Source: Iodobacter sp025352645 (GTDB lineage Bacteria > Pseudomonadota > Gammaproteobacteria > Burkholderiales > Chitinibacteraceae). Taken from it: DNA of 64,000 nucleotides. Within the stretch, counting starts at the first letter, position 1, and the number at the start of each line of letters is the position of its first letter. Location of the stretch: assembly GCF_033446605.1 (NCBI RefSeq), contig NZ_JAWQUO010000022.1, positions 1 to 64,000 on the forward strand, in the 5' to 3' direction. The notes beneath the pieces are model-generated. The model saw nothing but the letters and a program-made list of their open reading frames with translations, ran no database searches and was not told the origin of the DNA. Shown in pieces: positions 1 through 9,555 of the stretch. Made by a program: the position numbers and the translations under genes.

Positions 1-105
1 AGCAAAATGTCGGCGCTTGGTGCTTGCATGCGCAAATTGGTTCACCTGTGCTTCGGCGTCCTGAAAACACAAAAAAAATATCAAGCTGAGTATCAAAATG
101 CTTGA
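1..105 (+). mobile_element. C-terminal end of an IS110-family transposase (cut by window edge)
   Basis: An open frame enters from the left edge and ends at TGA 103-105. The 34 visible residues include LGACMRKLVHLCFGVLK, which resembles the extreme C-terminus of IS110-family DEDD transposases (Transposase_20 domain). The body of the gene lies outside the window, so intactness cannot be judged. The bases after the stop (about 106-135) may be the right end of the element. No inverted repeat is visible, and IS110 elements usually lack them. The family call rests on recognition of this short tail. Confidence 0.65.
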
Positions 106-234
106 CCGGCAAGACGGTATCTACGAGCTAGCACTATTGCGTTGATCTTCTCAGATAAACGACAAAAAATGAGCAAGAGACATCATCAGGGTGGTTTTTG
201 CTGAGCTATCCCGCTCATCAGGGAAAATAATGGC

Positions 235-3200
235 TTATCCCTCCGCCCCGCTTGATTCCTGCTTGGGTGGCAGGGGTGATAAATAGCCGATGATGAGCAG
301 TAAAATCCCCACGCCAATAAAGCTGACGATGCGCTCTATGCCGCTGATTCTGGATAAATCGATAATAAAGAGTTTGGCTACCACCACCACTAAGAGGGCC
401 GCACCACTAAACCAGAGCGATCTATCCAGTTTACGGGCAGAAAACAGCATGATGCCAAAGGCCAGTAGCGTCCAGAAAATGGATAGTGAGGCTTGCACTA
501 GGGTGGAATGCAGCAGCGCACTGGCCACATACGGCACATCGCCCCAATGGTGCAGGGTGCGCAGTAAGACGCCATTGAGCCAGACAAAGGCCGTGAACCC
601 AACCCCGATCTTTAGCCACTGCTGTGGTAAACCGCCGCGCAGCTTATCCACGCGATACAGCCATAAGCCGATTAAGGCAAAGATGCCGATTTGGATCAGA
701 TCGAGCGGATTAAGTAGCGGCCAGCGGCTGCCGCTTTGGCTAAGGTTGGCGTAAAAAGTCCACAGCCACATGATAAGCATCACGGGGGCCGAGGCAATAG
801 CGCATAGGCGCAGCATGCTGCCACGGCGGGTAAGCTGCATGGCGGCCAGTGCAAATAATCCCCAAGCTAGCATAAAGATTTGCTGCATATTGCTGGAGCG
901 AATGGCTTCTAATACCGAGAAAGGTAAGGCAAGGCCGTGGTGCAGGCCGCGCAATAAAGCGCCGTTAAACCAAATAAATAAGGTGGCAAGCAGGGTATAG
1001 GCTAGCCAATTGGGTAAAGCAGTCTGATCGCGAAATAGGCTAGCTTTCTGATCGCGCCACGCCATATACAGCGCGCCAAATACCGCCAGCTGTGCCAGCT
1101 CTAGTAGATTAAAGAGCGGCAAATAGCGGATGGCCAAGAGGCTGCCATCGTTAAAGTTGGCGATCAGCAGCCAAGCCCATAGCACGGTAAGTAAAGCACA
1201 CACGCTGATGCGGGTTGCCAGTAGCCCACCTAGGCGTTTAGCCGCCAGCACGGCCAAGACCGATGTCGCGCTCCAAAATAGCGCAAAGACCGCCTGCACT
1301 TTCAGCGAGTTAATCAGGGTAGTGAGGCTGTAATCCTCGCCTCCCCAATGGGCAAACACGCGCAGCAGGATGGCGTTTAGCCACAGAAACCCCAGCCCAA
1401 GTAAACTAGGAGCCAGCCATGGTGTGAGATCAAGCAAATCCAGCTTGCGTAAGCGCCTGATCCAAGCCAGCAGCCCCACTAGCCCAAAGCCAAAGGCGAT
1501 ATCTAGCGGATTGAGTAGCGGTACATAAGGCAGTGGCTCGGCATTGCCATCACTGCCAAGTGCCAATAGCGCCCAGATCACTAATCCTGCCGCAATCGGT
1601 GCGGCACCTGCCACAAAATAAGCGCGGGGGAAGCGTGCAATGGGCCAGCTGATTTTGCTGCCATATTCGGCCAGCAGCCAAAGCACGGCGGCGCTGATGA
1701 TAGGCCAAGCCACATTGCGCCATACTCCTTCTGGCACGGCTTGGCGTATTAGCCAGGCCAGCTCGGTGGCTAGCAAAATACTAATGAGCCATATGCCTAT
1801 CGCATGCAATATTTCGATGGCGGGATGATCTTCTTCATGCCTATGAAGTAGCCACAGCGCCAATGCTAAGGCCAGCGGCCATGCCAGCATGCCCAGCCCC
1901 GTCATCGCATGGCTGTGATGAATCAGTACTTGCAATAACATCAAGCCAAGCACTGGAAAGAGGGCGAGCGCAGGCAGGCGCAGCAGCGGCCATGCCCATT
2001 TTTTGCAAGCTAAGCTGGTCAGTAGCGCGCTAAAGCCAATAAAAATCACCTCGGCAGAGTATTGCTCTGAGCCGAGGACAAAGGCTTCAATCTCATAGAG
2101 GCCAGCACCCAGCCACCAGGTTAATCCCCATGCTGCCAGTAAGGGCGAGAGGGTAATCCCAGGTTTAAACCATTCCAGCGCCGCTTTTTTTTGCAATAAA
2201 TAGCCGCTAAATAAGCCAGATAAAGCCAGCATCAGGCCGCCGATATAGCCGCTATTGAGGATGGCAATGGCGTTTTCATTGAGCGGGCCAGCCTGATTAA
2301 AGAAGGCGATGCCAGCAATGGCTTGCAAGACCAGTGCACAAAGCAGGGAGCGTAGTCTTTGCTGACGTAAGCTCACCCAAATAATCGCCGCCGCTTCAAC
2401 TGCCCAGCTGGCGGCGGTGGTGCGGGCATCAAAGGCCAGTGGAATGGCTAGCGTGGCAAACAACACACCCAGCGCTAATAGGGCCTCAAATAATAGGCGC
2501 AGCTCGTCTCGTTTACGTTGCCACAGATATTGGGCAATGCCGATATAAAAAGTGGATAGGGCAACGGCGCTGCCCGCCAGTGCAAATTGAATCTCATGCA
2601 CCAGAGCAGCCTGCAGGCCAAAGGCCGCCAGCGGTGTGCCAAAAATCAGCGTGCCGTCTACATAGCTTTTAAGCGCGATTTGCTGCCGCAGGGCATAGAG
2701 CAGGGCAATACCGACATAAAACAAGAAAAATAAAATTAAAAATGGCTCGGTACTGGTTAAGAGTTCAGGCCGGTATTTAAGCGCTCCCCAGCTTGTGGCA
2801 ATCCCAAAGGTAAAGACAAAGCCGAGTAAATTCAGTGGTCGCCACGTTTTATACCAAGCCATGGCGAAAATACCGGCATTCAGCAGCGCAAAATAACCAA
2901 ACAGCGCGATATGGCTGCCGCTACCGGTGGAGGTCAAGATCGGGGCTAAAAAACCGCCCGTAATCCCCATTACTGCCAGCGATCTGGCGTCTTGTTTAAT
3001 CGCCAGAATGGCGGAGAACACGGCGATCAGCACTAAAAACGCCAGTGCAAAGCCAGCAGGAATCACGGCAAACTTGAGCGCGGTAAAGGCGGTAAGATAA
3101 AGCACGCCCACACCACCGCCTTGCATAATCAGCGCGTATTCGCGGCGTTTATCACGTAATCGCCAGCCAATCACTAAGAGGGCAACGGCACCGAGCGCCG

Positions 3201-3963
3201 TGCCAGCAAAGCGCAGCTCTACCGGCAGCATGCTGTTGTCGGCGGCAAATTTCAGTAAAAACGCCACACCAAAAAAGAGAATTAAGATCCCAACCCGCAC
3301 CACGGTATTGCCGCCCAATAGCCAATTTTTGGCCATTTGATAAGCATTATTAAATTGGGTGTCTAGCCAGCTTGGCTCTGCCTGTGGGCGAGGGCTAAGG
3401 GCTTGGGGCGGCTCGGCGGCTTGGGAGAGCGGCGTGGTATCTGGCTGAGATGGGCTAATTGCAATGCTTGGTAAAATAGGCGTGACGGCTTCGGGCATAG
3501 CAGCAAGGCTAGGCTCAGGCGTAAGTGCTGCAGGTGCCGAGGTAATATTTTGTTCTGGAGTGAGTGCGTCAGTGGCGAGGGTAAGGCTTGGCTCTGGTGC
3601 TAGCTCTTCAGCTGCGAGGGTAATGCTTGGCTCAGGTGTTAACGCTTCAGGCTTAGGGATGATTAGCTTGGCTGGCTCAATGTTGTTGGCTTCGCGGGCC
3701 GTGGCTTTCATTTGCGCTACTTCTGCCTGCAAAAACGCCAGTGATTGCTCTAGTTGATCCACCCTTTGCCTTAAGCTAAGCACGCTGGCGTTAGCTACAG
3801 GTGGTGTTTGCTCCTGCTTACTTGCCTGAGCTGGGCTGGTGGATTGCTTACTTATAAAAATGTAAATCACAAAACCCAATAGGCCGCAGCCAAATGCGCC
3901 TTCCACACCAAATTGAAATCCACCCCAAATCATAGCGATCAAAATAAAGATACTGGCTTTCAT
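235..3963 (-). CDS. DUF2339 family giant polytopic membrane protein
   Basis: About 1242 residues and mostly hydrophobic, with well over twenty predicted membrane segments. After a first membrane hairpin (residues 3-40) comes a short coiled coil (about 60-90), a Pro/Ala-rich cytoplasmic or periplasmic linker made of four 13-residue repeats (about 108-159), and then the membrane domain to the C-terminus. The C-terminal half repeats the pattern L-N-[AG]-x-L-L-R, suggesting internal duplication of helical units. This matches DUF2339 (YccA/YpjD-like size class), whose function is unknown. I chose ATG 3963 because AAGGG lies five bases upstream (3969-3973); an in-frame ATG at 3990 is the alternative. 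It stands alone, downstream of nothing on its strand. Confidence 0.8.
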   Translation of the reverse strand: MKASIFILIAMIWGGFQFGVEGAFGCGLLGFVIYIFISKQSTSPAQASKQEQTPPVANASVLSLRQRVDQLEQSLAFLQAEVAQMKATAREANNIEPAKLIIPKPEALTPEPSITLAAEELAPEPSLTLATDALTPEQNITSAPAALTPEPSLAAMPEAVTPILPSIAISPSQPDTTPLSQAAEPPQALSPRPQAEPSWLDTQFNNAYQMAKNWLLGGNTVVRVGILILFFGVAFLLKFAADNSMLPVELRFAGTALGAVALLVIGWRLRDKRREYALIMQGGGVGVLYLTAFTALKFAVIPAGFALAFLVLIAVFSAILAIKQDARSLAVMGITGGFLAPILTSTGSGSHIALFGYFALLNAGIFAMAWYKTWRPLNLLGFVFTFGIATSWGALKYRPELLTSTEPFLILFFLFYVGIALLYALRQQIALKSYVDGTLIFGTPLAAFGLQAALVHEIQFALAGSAVALSTFYIGIAQYLWQRKRDELRLLFEALLALGVLFATLAIPLAFDARTTAASWAVEAAAIIWVSLRQQRLRSLLCALVLQAIAGIAFFNQAGPLNENAIAILNSGYIGGLMLALSGLFSGYLLQKKAALEWFKPGITLSPLLAAWGLTWWLGAGLYEIEAFVLGSEQYSAEVIFIGFSALLTSLACKKWAWPLLRLPALALFPVLGLMLLQVLIHHSHAMTGLGMLAWPLALALALWLLHRHEEDHPAIEILHAIGIWLISILLATELAWLIRQAVPEGVWRNVAWPIISAAVLWLLAEYGSKISWPIARFPRAYFVAGAAPIAAGLVIWALLALGSDGNAEPLPYVPLLNPLDIAFGFGLVGLLAWIRRLRKLDLLDLTPWLAPSLLGLGFLWLNAILLRVFAHWGGEDYSLTTLINSLKVQAVFALFWSATSVLAVLAAKRLGGLLATRISVCALLTVLWAWLLIANFNDGSLLAIRYLPLFNLLELAQLAVFGALYMAWRDQKASLFRDQTALPNWLAYTLLATLFIWFNGALLRGLHHGLALPFSVLEAIRSSNMQQIFMLAWGLFALAAMQLTRRGSMLRLCAIASAPVMLIMWLWTFYANLSQSGSRWPLLNPLDLIQIGIFALIGLWLYRVDKLRGGLPQQWLKIGVGFTAFVWLNGVLLRTLHHWGDVPYVASALLHSTLVQASLSIFWTLLAFGIMLFSARKLDRSLWFSGAALLVVVVAKLFIIDLSRISGIERIVSFIGVGILLLIIGYLSPLPPKQESSGAEG
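3487..3642 (-). repeat. 39-bp in-frame tandem repeat (4 units) in the DUF2339 gene
   Basis: Four consecutive 13-residue units of the type LTPEPSLTLATDA occupy this 156-bp stretch, with exact 39-bp periodicity at protein level and clear similarity at DNA level. Because 39 is a multiple of three, unit gain or loss would keep the frame. The repeat forms the linker between the N-terminal coiled coil and the membrane domain. Confidence 0.8.
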
Positions 3964-4206
3964 GTGCGCCCTTGCTGTGCATGCATTCATGGGTACGACG
4001 CACCCATTTACGCATCTGAATAAGAGGATGGTTTTTTAGCGTGGATTACGGTGAAATTTACCTGCTTGATTTAAATAACTGATGTTATGCAGTATTCATT
4101 TTTTAGTGCCTTCGGCACGTTGATTTTGCTGCGCTCTCCCCGCTGAATCGGATGCGTGCTTCAAGGTGGGGTAAGCCAATCCTATCAACTTAAGCAATAT
4201 GCCATT

Positions 4207-4266
4207 CGTAGGGCGGGTGCAACCCGCGAGTCATGCTAAAAAAACGCGGGTTTCACCCGCCCTACG
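4207..4266. repeat. REP-like palindrome, copy 1
   Basis: Two 22-bp arms starting CGTAGGGCGGGTG pair with one mismatch around a 16-bp AT-rich centre. It lies in the 339-bp gap between the DUF2339 gene and mltB. Near-identical elements occur at 33791-33852 and, degenerate, at 46944-47003. The rest of the gap (3991-4206) shows nothing recognisable. Confidence 0.8.
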
Positions 4267-4329
4267 ATGTTTCCTTGCAATAGATAGATAACATCAGTTA
4301 AATAATGTTGTTAAAGCAGAGTATTGCCC

Positions 4330-5358
4330 CTACCATTTTTTCTTGGCTGGCTTGCCTGTGGTTTTAGCTGGCCTTAAATCATCACCTTCTTGATAGCTTT
4401 TTAAAATGCTTTCAGAAAGCTGCAGCACGGCCGTCGCGTAGAGCGTGCTTTTGTTGTAGCGGGTAATCACATAAAAATTATTAAAGCCTAAAAAGTGGCT
4501 GGTAAAACCTGGCTCGGTTTCTAGCGAGAACAGTACGGCTTTTTCTGCCGTATCCAGCTCGTTGATCGGCACGACGCCTTTTTGCATGAGCTCGCCCACG
4601 CTGTAATGCAGATTAAATTTATCAGCGAAAACATCACTTAAATCAGCGTTGATGTTGACTGCGGTGTAGGCGGTTTTACCCTGCTGCCAACCATGCTCTT
4701 TTAAATAGTGGGCGACGCTGGCGATGGCGTCATTAGGGTGGTTCCAGATATCGCGGTGGCCGTTTTGGTCGTAATCCACGGCGTATTGTCGAAACGATGA
4801 GGGCATAAATTGCGGCCAGCCCATGGCCCCTGCGTAAGAGCCTTTAAAGCTGAGTGGGTCTTCGTTTTCTTCACGTGCTAATAGTAAGAATTCGGTGAGC
4901 TCTTTTTGAAAGAATTCAGCTCGGCGTGGGTAATCAAAGGCAATGGTGGTGAGTACGTCTAAAATATGAAAGCTGCCGGTGTTTTTACCATAATTAGTTT
5001 CTGCGCCCAAAATCGCTACGATGACTTCTGGCTCTACCCCGTAGCGCTCGCTGATTTCTTTGATGGCAATGGCGTGTTCACGCCAGAATTTAGCCCCCGC
5101 CAAGCTGCGCGCTGGGTTTACAAAGTTCACCCGAAAGGTATACCAAGGTCTAGCGGTAGAAGGGCGATCTAAAATATCTAAAACATTGCTTTTGGGCGTG
5201 GCGCGGCTCAGCGTTTGTACTAGCTCTTCTTCGCTAAATTGGTAAGCGGCTGCGGTGGCTTTGATATAGGCCTGCACATCTTCACGGGCAACGAGGGCTT
5301 CATCGGCGTGGGCGAAACCCATCAGGCTAACTAATAACAGGGGAAGAAATTTACGCAT
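4330..5358 (-). CDS. mltB: Membrane-bound lytic murein transglycosylase B
   Basis: Cleaves the glycan strands of peptidoglycan between N-acetylmuramic acid and N-acetylglucosamine, forming 1,6-anhydro ends, in the periplasm. About 342 residues with a cleavable signal peptide (MRKFLPLLLVSLMGFAHA); no lipobox cysteine is seen, so it may be soluble or weakly anchored. The SLT_2 fold is indicated by AILGAETNYG, which holds the catalytic Glu, by the GAMGWPQFMPSSFRQYA segment, and by DYDQNGHRDIW. GTG 5367 would add three residues; ATG 5358 is used because it begins the signal peptide cleanly. It follows hrcA by 46 bp on the same strand and may be co-transcribed with it. Confidence 0.88.
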   Translation of the reverse strand: MRKFLPLLLVSLMGFAHADEALVAREDVQAYIKATAAAYQFSEEELVQTLSRATPKSNVLDILDRPSTARPWYTFRVNFVNPARSLAGAKFWREHAIAIKEISERYGVEPEVIVAILGAETNYGKNTGSFHILDVLTTIAFDYPRRAEFFQKELTEFLLLAREENEDPLSFKGSYAGAMGWPQFMPSSFRQYAVDYDQNGHRDIWNHPNDAIASVAHYLKEHGWQQGKTAYTAVNINADLSDVFADKFNLHYSVGELMQKGVVPINELDTAEKAVLFSLETEPGFTSHFLGFNNFYVITRYNKSTLYATAVLQLSESILKSYQEGDDLRPAKTTGKPAKKKW

Positions 5359-5404
5359 TGTTTTCACTTACATAATGTGTGGAAGGGTGGGCTATGCTGT
5401 GCCC

Positions 5405-6418
5405 CTATTGGGAGAGCGCCGTAGAAAGTAATTGTGCAGTGATATCTACAATCGGAATCACGCGCTGATAATCCATTCTGCTTGGGCCTATCACACCCAG
5501 TGTGCCAACAATTTCGCCGTTGACGCGATAGGGCGCAGTAATTACTGAGCATTCATCTAGGGGAGCCAAGCCAGATTCATCGCCGATATAAATTTTAACG
5601 CCATCCGCGTGATTGCCTAGATCTAACAACTGCAGTAGCGCCGTTTTTTGCTCGAATAGCGCAAACAGCTGGCGCATTCTGATGACATTTGAGGATAAAT
5701 CACCAAAGCCTAAGAGCTGGTGCTCGCCTGCAATCACCATGGAATCACTATGTTGTGCCAAAGAAGCGCCAACAGCTACGGCGGCATTCATCAGGCCGAC
5801 AATATCGCTTTTAAGCCGAACTAACTCGTTTTGTACTAGATGAGTGAGTGCCGAAAGGGTTTTGCCTGAGCAATATTCATTCAAAACATTGGCAGCTTCA
5901 ATCAGCTCGCTGGCGCTAAACAGCCGCTCGGTTTGTAAAATACGGTTTTGTACATCGCCATCGCTGGTGACTAAAATCAGCAGCACACGACGCTCTGATA
6001 GCTGCATAAATTCGATTTGCTTGAGCAAAATATCGTGGCGCTTAGGGCTTTGTACCATGCCGGCAAATTGGGTGAGCTGCGATAAAATCTGCGATGCAGC
6101 CGCCACGCTGCGCTGAGGGCTATCGATGGGGAGCTGCTCGGTGAGTTCGGTAATAGTGGGTTGATCTAAAGCTTGTACTGTAAGCAATGAATCAACAAAT
6201 ACACGGTAAGCTAGCGCGGTAGGAACTCGGCCTGCCGAGGTATGTGGGCTGGCAACAAAGCCCAGCGCTTCTAAATCAACCATAGTATTGCGAATGGTTG
6301 CCGAGCTAATATCTAGCCCAGAAAAGTGCTGCAGCGCTTTAGAGCCAATAGGTTGCCCGTCGGCAATGTAGCGCTCGACGAGGGTTTTAAGTAGAATTTG
6401 AGAACGATCGTTCAGCAT
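5405..6418 (-). CDS. hrcA: Heat-inducible transcription repressor HrcA
   Basis: Repressor of class I heat-shock genes; it binds CIRCE operators and needs GroEL for activity. At 337 residues it has family length. The N-terminal winged helix (LLKTLVERYIADGQPIGSKA, then SSATIRNTMVDLEALGF) and the C-terminal GAF-like dimer domain ending in DYQRVIPIVDITAQLL are clear. It is divergent from nadK, the usual betaproteobacterial order hrcA/nadK/recN, and is not linked to dnaK or grpE. I found no CIRCE element in its own upstream region (6419-6565), so autoregulation is not evident. Confidence 0.93.
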   Translation of the reverse strand: MLNDRSQILLKTLVERYIADGQPIGSKALQHFSGLDISSATIRNTMVDLEALGFVASPHTSAGRVPTALAYRVFVDSLLTVQALDQPTITELTEQLPIDSPQRSVAAASQILSQLTQFAGMVQSPKRHDILLKQIEFMQLSERRVLLILVTSDGDVQNRILQTERLFSASELIEAANVLNEYCSGKTLSALTHLVQNELVRLKSDIVGLMNAAVAVGASLAQHSDSMVIAGEHQLLGFGDLSSNVIRMRQLFALFEQKTALLQLLDLGNHADGVKIYIGDESGLAPLDECSVITAPYRVNGEIVGTLGVIGPSRMDYQRVIPIVDITAQLLSTALSQ

Positions 6419-6565
6419 ATTGGCTAATGGCGCTAGAGTTTATGGCGAATCTTACTTTGTTTTACAAGGACTTTTGCATCCAAGCAAGATGTGCTGTGTT
6501 GTTTTAGTGAGTTTAAAGCAAAGCGCGCGGGTGTTTTTTTATTAAATTTCGGGTCTAATAAGCTT

Positions 6566-7441
6566 ATGCATAGTCTACTGTTCAAAACCATTGCCGTGGT
6601 TGGCCGTACGGGCACACCGACCTTAGACGAGCCGATTCGCCGTCTTGCCGCACTACTGGCTCGCGCAGGCGTCAAGGTTTTCTTAGATCAAGCCACTGCG
6701 GATGAGCATGGTATCACCGAACATCAGACGGTTAGCCGCGATAATATCGGCAAAGTGGCTGATCTGGTGATTGTGCTGGGTGGTGATGGCACGATGCTAG
6801 GCGTTGCTCGCTTATTGGCTCCTTACCGCATCCCCCTTGTAGGTATCAATCAAGGCCGTTTGGGCTTTATGACTGATATTTCGGTGGATGAGATGGACGA
6901 GCTGGTGATTGCAATGCTGTACGGTGAGTTTATCCCCGAAGAGCGCATCCTGCTTGAAACCACCGTAGTGCGTGATGGCCATGAAATCGATAACGCACTG
7001 GCGTTTAATGACGTGGTGTTTAGCCGTGGTAATACCGGCGCCATGATCGAGTTCGAAATCTTTATCGATGGGCGCTTTGTCTATAGCCAGCGCTCGGATG
7101 GCCTGATTGTTTCTACGCCTACCGGCTCCACGGCCTATGCGCTGGCCTCGGGTGGGCCGATTTTGCATCCAAGCTTACCTGCTATTGCGCTTGTGCCCAT
7201 CTGCCCACAATCTTTATCTAATCGCCCGATTGTGGTGAATGATACCTGTGCGGTGGAGTTCTTACTGACGCGCTCGCAAGATGCACGGGTTTATTTTGAT
7301 AATCAATCGCACTGTGATCTGCACGAAAAAGACCGCGTATTGATTAGCCGCTACCGCAACACTTTAAGAGTGCTGCACCCTAATAGCTATCACTATTACG
7401 ACACCCTAAGAGAGAAACTACGCTGGGGCGAGCGTTTGTAA
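6566..7441 (+). CDS. nadK: NAD kinase
   Basis: Phosphorylates NAD to NADP in the cytosol. The family signatures are present: GGDGTMLGVAR (nucleotide-binding GGDG), NQGRLGFMTDI, and PTGSTAYALASGGPILHP. I chose ATG 6566 (MHSLLFKTIAVVGR), giving 291 residues, the usual length; the frame stays open upstream to 6491 but the extra 25 residues do not look like the family N-terminus. No strong Shine-Dalgarno sequence is visible. It is divergent from hrcA and is followed by a palindromic repeat and recN. Confidence 0.93.
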   Translation: MHSLLFKTIAVVGRTGTPTLDEPIRRLAALLARAGVKVFLDQATADEHGITEHQTVSRDNIGKVADLVIVLGGDGTMLGVARLLAPYRIPLVGINQGRLGFMTDISVDEMDELVIAMLYGEFIPEERILLETTVVRDGHEIDNALAFNDVVFSRGNTGAMIEFEIFIDGRFVYSQRSDGLIVSTPTGSTAYALASGGPILHPSLPAIALVPICPQSLSNRPIVVNDTCAVEFLLTRSQDARVYFDNQSHCDLHEKDRVLISRYRNTLRVLHPNSYHYYDTLREKLRWGERL

Positions 7442-7457
7442 GGGGGTAATTTAATTC

Positions 7458-7685
7458 AAAACCCAAATCTTGAACCAGAGAGAGCACGCAGGACACGGAG
7501 TTACACAGAGAAAAACGAGGACATATCGCTTTATGGCGTCATCCATCTCATCTGTTTTTTGCCGCTGTGCTTAAAAATATTAAACGTGCAGTTTTAGACA
7601 GAAATCGCTGATGTATTGCTTAATAAATGGTTTTCTCTGTGATCCTCCGTGTTCTCCTTAACTTCGTGGTTTAAGGTTTGGGTTT
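7458..7685. repeat. Long imperfect palindromic intergenic repeat, copy A (upstream of recN)
   Basis: The left arm begins AAACCCAAATCTTGAACCA and continues through GGACACGGAGTTACACAGAGAAAA. The right arm, read on the other strand, gives nearly the same roughly 55-bp sequence. The arms enclose about 115 bp of unrelated DNA. The same arms occur in copy B at 9412-9555 on the other side of recN. The CACGGAG-rich composition resembles small non-coding palindromes seen in many environmental bacterial genomes; it encodes no transposase. Confidence 0.75.
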
Positions 7686-7728
7686 ATTTTCTTTCGTGGT
7701 AACTGTAACCAAGGTGTAAACAAAGCGC

Positions 7729-9390
7729 ATGCTGCTTTCTATCTCACTTAAATCATTTGTTATCGTCGACGAGCTTGTCCTCGATTTTGCCTCTGGCTTA
7801 ACCACCTTAACGGGGGAAACGGGCGCGGGTAAATCCATTGTGATTGATGCTTTGGGCTTGCTTTTAGGGGGGAGGGCAGAAAGTGCGGTCGTGCGCCACG
7901 GGGCAGATAAGGCTGAGTTGCAAGCGCGGTTTGTCGTCCCCCACACAACCTTGGCATGGCTAGAGGCCGAGGCCTTGCAAGGGGATGAAGGTGGGGAGCT
8001 GCTGATCCGGCGCAATATAGATAGCCATGGTAAGTCCCGTGCTTGGATCAACGGGATTTCTGCCACCTTGGCCCAGCTAAAAACACTGGGTGAGCAGTTG
8101 GTGGATATCCACGGCCAGCATGCGCCGCAATCCTTATTGCGCCCCGATGTGCAGCGTGATTTAGTCGATGGCTATGCGGGCTCAACTGCGCTGGCGCGAG
8201 ATGTGGCGGGGCTATTTAAAGATTGGAAAATCGCCACCGATGAATTAGCTACAGCCAGCAATAATGCCGAGGCTTTTGAAGCAGAACGCGAACGCCTGCA
8301 ATGGCAGGTCGAAGAAGTCGCGGCCTTGCAATTTACTGCGGCAGAATGGCCCGAGCTACAAGCCGAGCATAAGCGCTTACACCACGCAGCTAGCCTGATT
8401 GATGGGGTGCAAAGCAGCCTATTGATGCTGGCTGATGGCGATGAAAATTGCCAATCTTGGCTAGGAGCCGTGGCGACTAAGCTCAGTGCCTTGGCCGATT
8501 TTGATGCGGGTATTTCTGAGACGCTTGAATTACTAGCCAGCACTGAAGCGCAGATGACCGAGTCGGTGTACGCGCTACGCCGTTACGCTGATCATCTCGA
8601 GCTAGATCCGGCGCGCCTTGCCGATGTCGAGGGCCGCCTAGACGCTATCTTTCGTATGGCGCGTAAATACCGTGTCGAACCTGCGGATTTACCAGAAAAA
8701 CTCGCCAGCTGGCAAGAGCGCTTGGCCGAATTAGGCGGAGCGCAAGGCCTAGAAGCCGTACGCCGCCGAGCACAAAAATTAGAAGCAGAATACCGCAAGC
8801 AAGCTGCAACGCTTTCAAATAAACGTAAAGCAGCGGCAGCTAAGCTAGGTAAATTGGTTACTGCAGAATTACAACTGTTGGCCTTGGTGGGCAGCCGTTT
8901 TGAAATTGCCCTACATGCTCACGAAGCCCCAGCCAGTTTTGGCTTAGAAACTATTGAATTTATGGTGGCCAATCACCCAACCACCCCAGCCAGAGCGATG
9001 GCAAAAGTGGCTTCCGGTGGTGAGTTGTCTCGGATTAGCTTGGCCTTGCAAGTGATTACCAGCCAAGTTGCTAATGTGCCTACTTTGATTTTTGATGAGG
9101 TGGATGTGGGGATTGGCGGGCGCGTGGCCGAGATTGTTGGCCGCATGTTGGCCGATTTAGGCGCGGCGCGACAAGTGCTGTGTATTACCCATTTACCTCA
9201 AGTTGCAGCGTGTGGGTTTCAACAGCTACAAGTGAGCAAAACCCAATCCGCAACTGGCGTACTGAGCACTATCCGCATGCTAAGCATCGAAGAGCGCATC
9301 GAAGAAATCGCCCGCATGCTAGGCGGAGTAGAAATCACCGGCACTACCCGCCAGCATGCAGCAGAAATGTTGGGAGTGGCCGCGGTTTAG
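7729..9390 (+). CDS. recN: DNA repair protein RecN
   Basis: An SMC-like ATPase acting in double-strand break repair on the nucleoid. It has 553 residues, normal for the family. Walker A is GETGAGKS at residues 29-36, the central part (about 150-370) is helical coiled coil, and the C-terminal head has the signature ASGGELSRISLAL, Walker B TLIFDEVDVGIGG and the D-loop/H-switch region ITHLPQVAACG. The gene starts 44 bp after one palindromic repeat and ends 22 bp before another. No LexA-box-like CTGT-N8-ACAG was noticed just upstream, although recN is an SOS gene in many bacteria. Confidence 0.94.
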   Translation: MLLSISLKSFVIVDELVLDFASGLTTLTGETGAGKSIVIDALGLLLGGRAESAVVRHGADKAELQARFVVPHTTLAWLEAEALQGDEGGELLIRRNIDSHGKSRAWINGISATLAQLKTLGEQLVDIHGQHAPQSLLRPDVQRDLVDGYAGSTALARDVAGLFKDWKIATDELATASNNAEAFEAERERLQWQVEEVAALQFTAAEWPELQAEHKRLHHAASLIDGVQSSLLMLADGDENCQSWLGAVATKLSALADFDAGISETLELLASTEAQMTESVYALRRYADHLELDPARLADVEGRLDAIFRMARKYRVEPADLPEKLASWQERLAELGGAQGLEAVRRRAQKLEAEYRKQAATLSNKRKAAAAKLGKLVTAELQLLALVGSRFEIALHAHEAPASFGLETIEFMVANHPTTPARAMAKVASGGELSRISLALQVITSQVANVPTLIFDEVDVGIGGRVAEIVGRMLADLGAARQVLCITHLPQVAACGFQQLQVSKTQSATGVLSTIRMLSIEERIEEIARMLGGVEITGTTRQHAAEMLGVAAV

Positions 9391-9411
9391 TTGCAGTTGT
9401 ATTTCAAATAT

Positions 9412-9555
9412 AAACCCAAGTCCTGGACCACGGAGAGCACGGAGTTTCACGGAGAAAACCATCATTTAAGGCTCGTGGTTGGATAATGGTTTTTTAAAGG
9501 TTTTCTCCGTGGCCCTCCGTGTTCTCTTTAACGCCGTGGTTTAAGATTTGGGTTT
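9412..9555. repeat. Long imperfect palindromic intergenic repeat, copy B (downstream of recN)
   Basis: Same arms as the 7458-7685 element: the left arm starts AAACCCAAGTCCTGGACCAC and the right arm is its approximate reverse complement ending TTTGGGTTT. The centre is only about 40 bp, so this copy is shorter. The element ends 25 bp before the chosen tadA start, which argues against the TTG at 9548 as the tadA start because that codon lies inside the repeat. Confidence 0.75.

Noticed and set aside
3464..3757. 97-codon frame on the plus strand rich in Gly, Ser and Ala
   Set aside because: It is the reverse-strand reading of the tandem repeat within the DUF2339 gene; repeats keep several frames open. 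It has no ribosome site.
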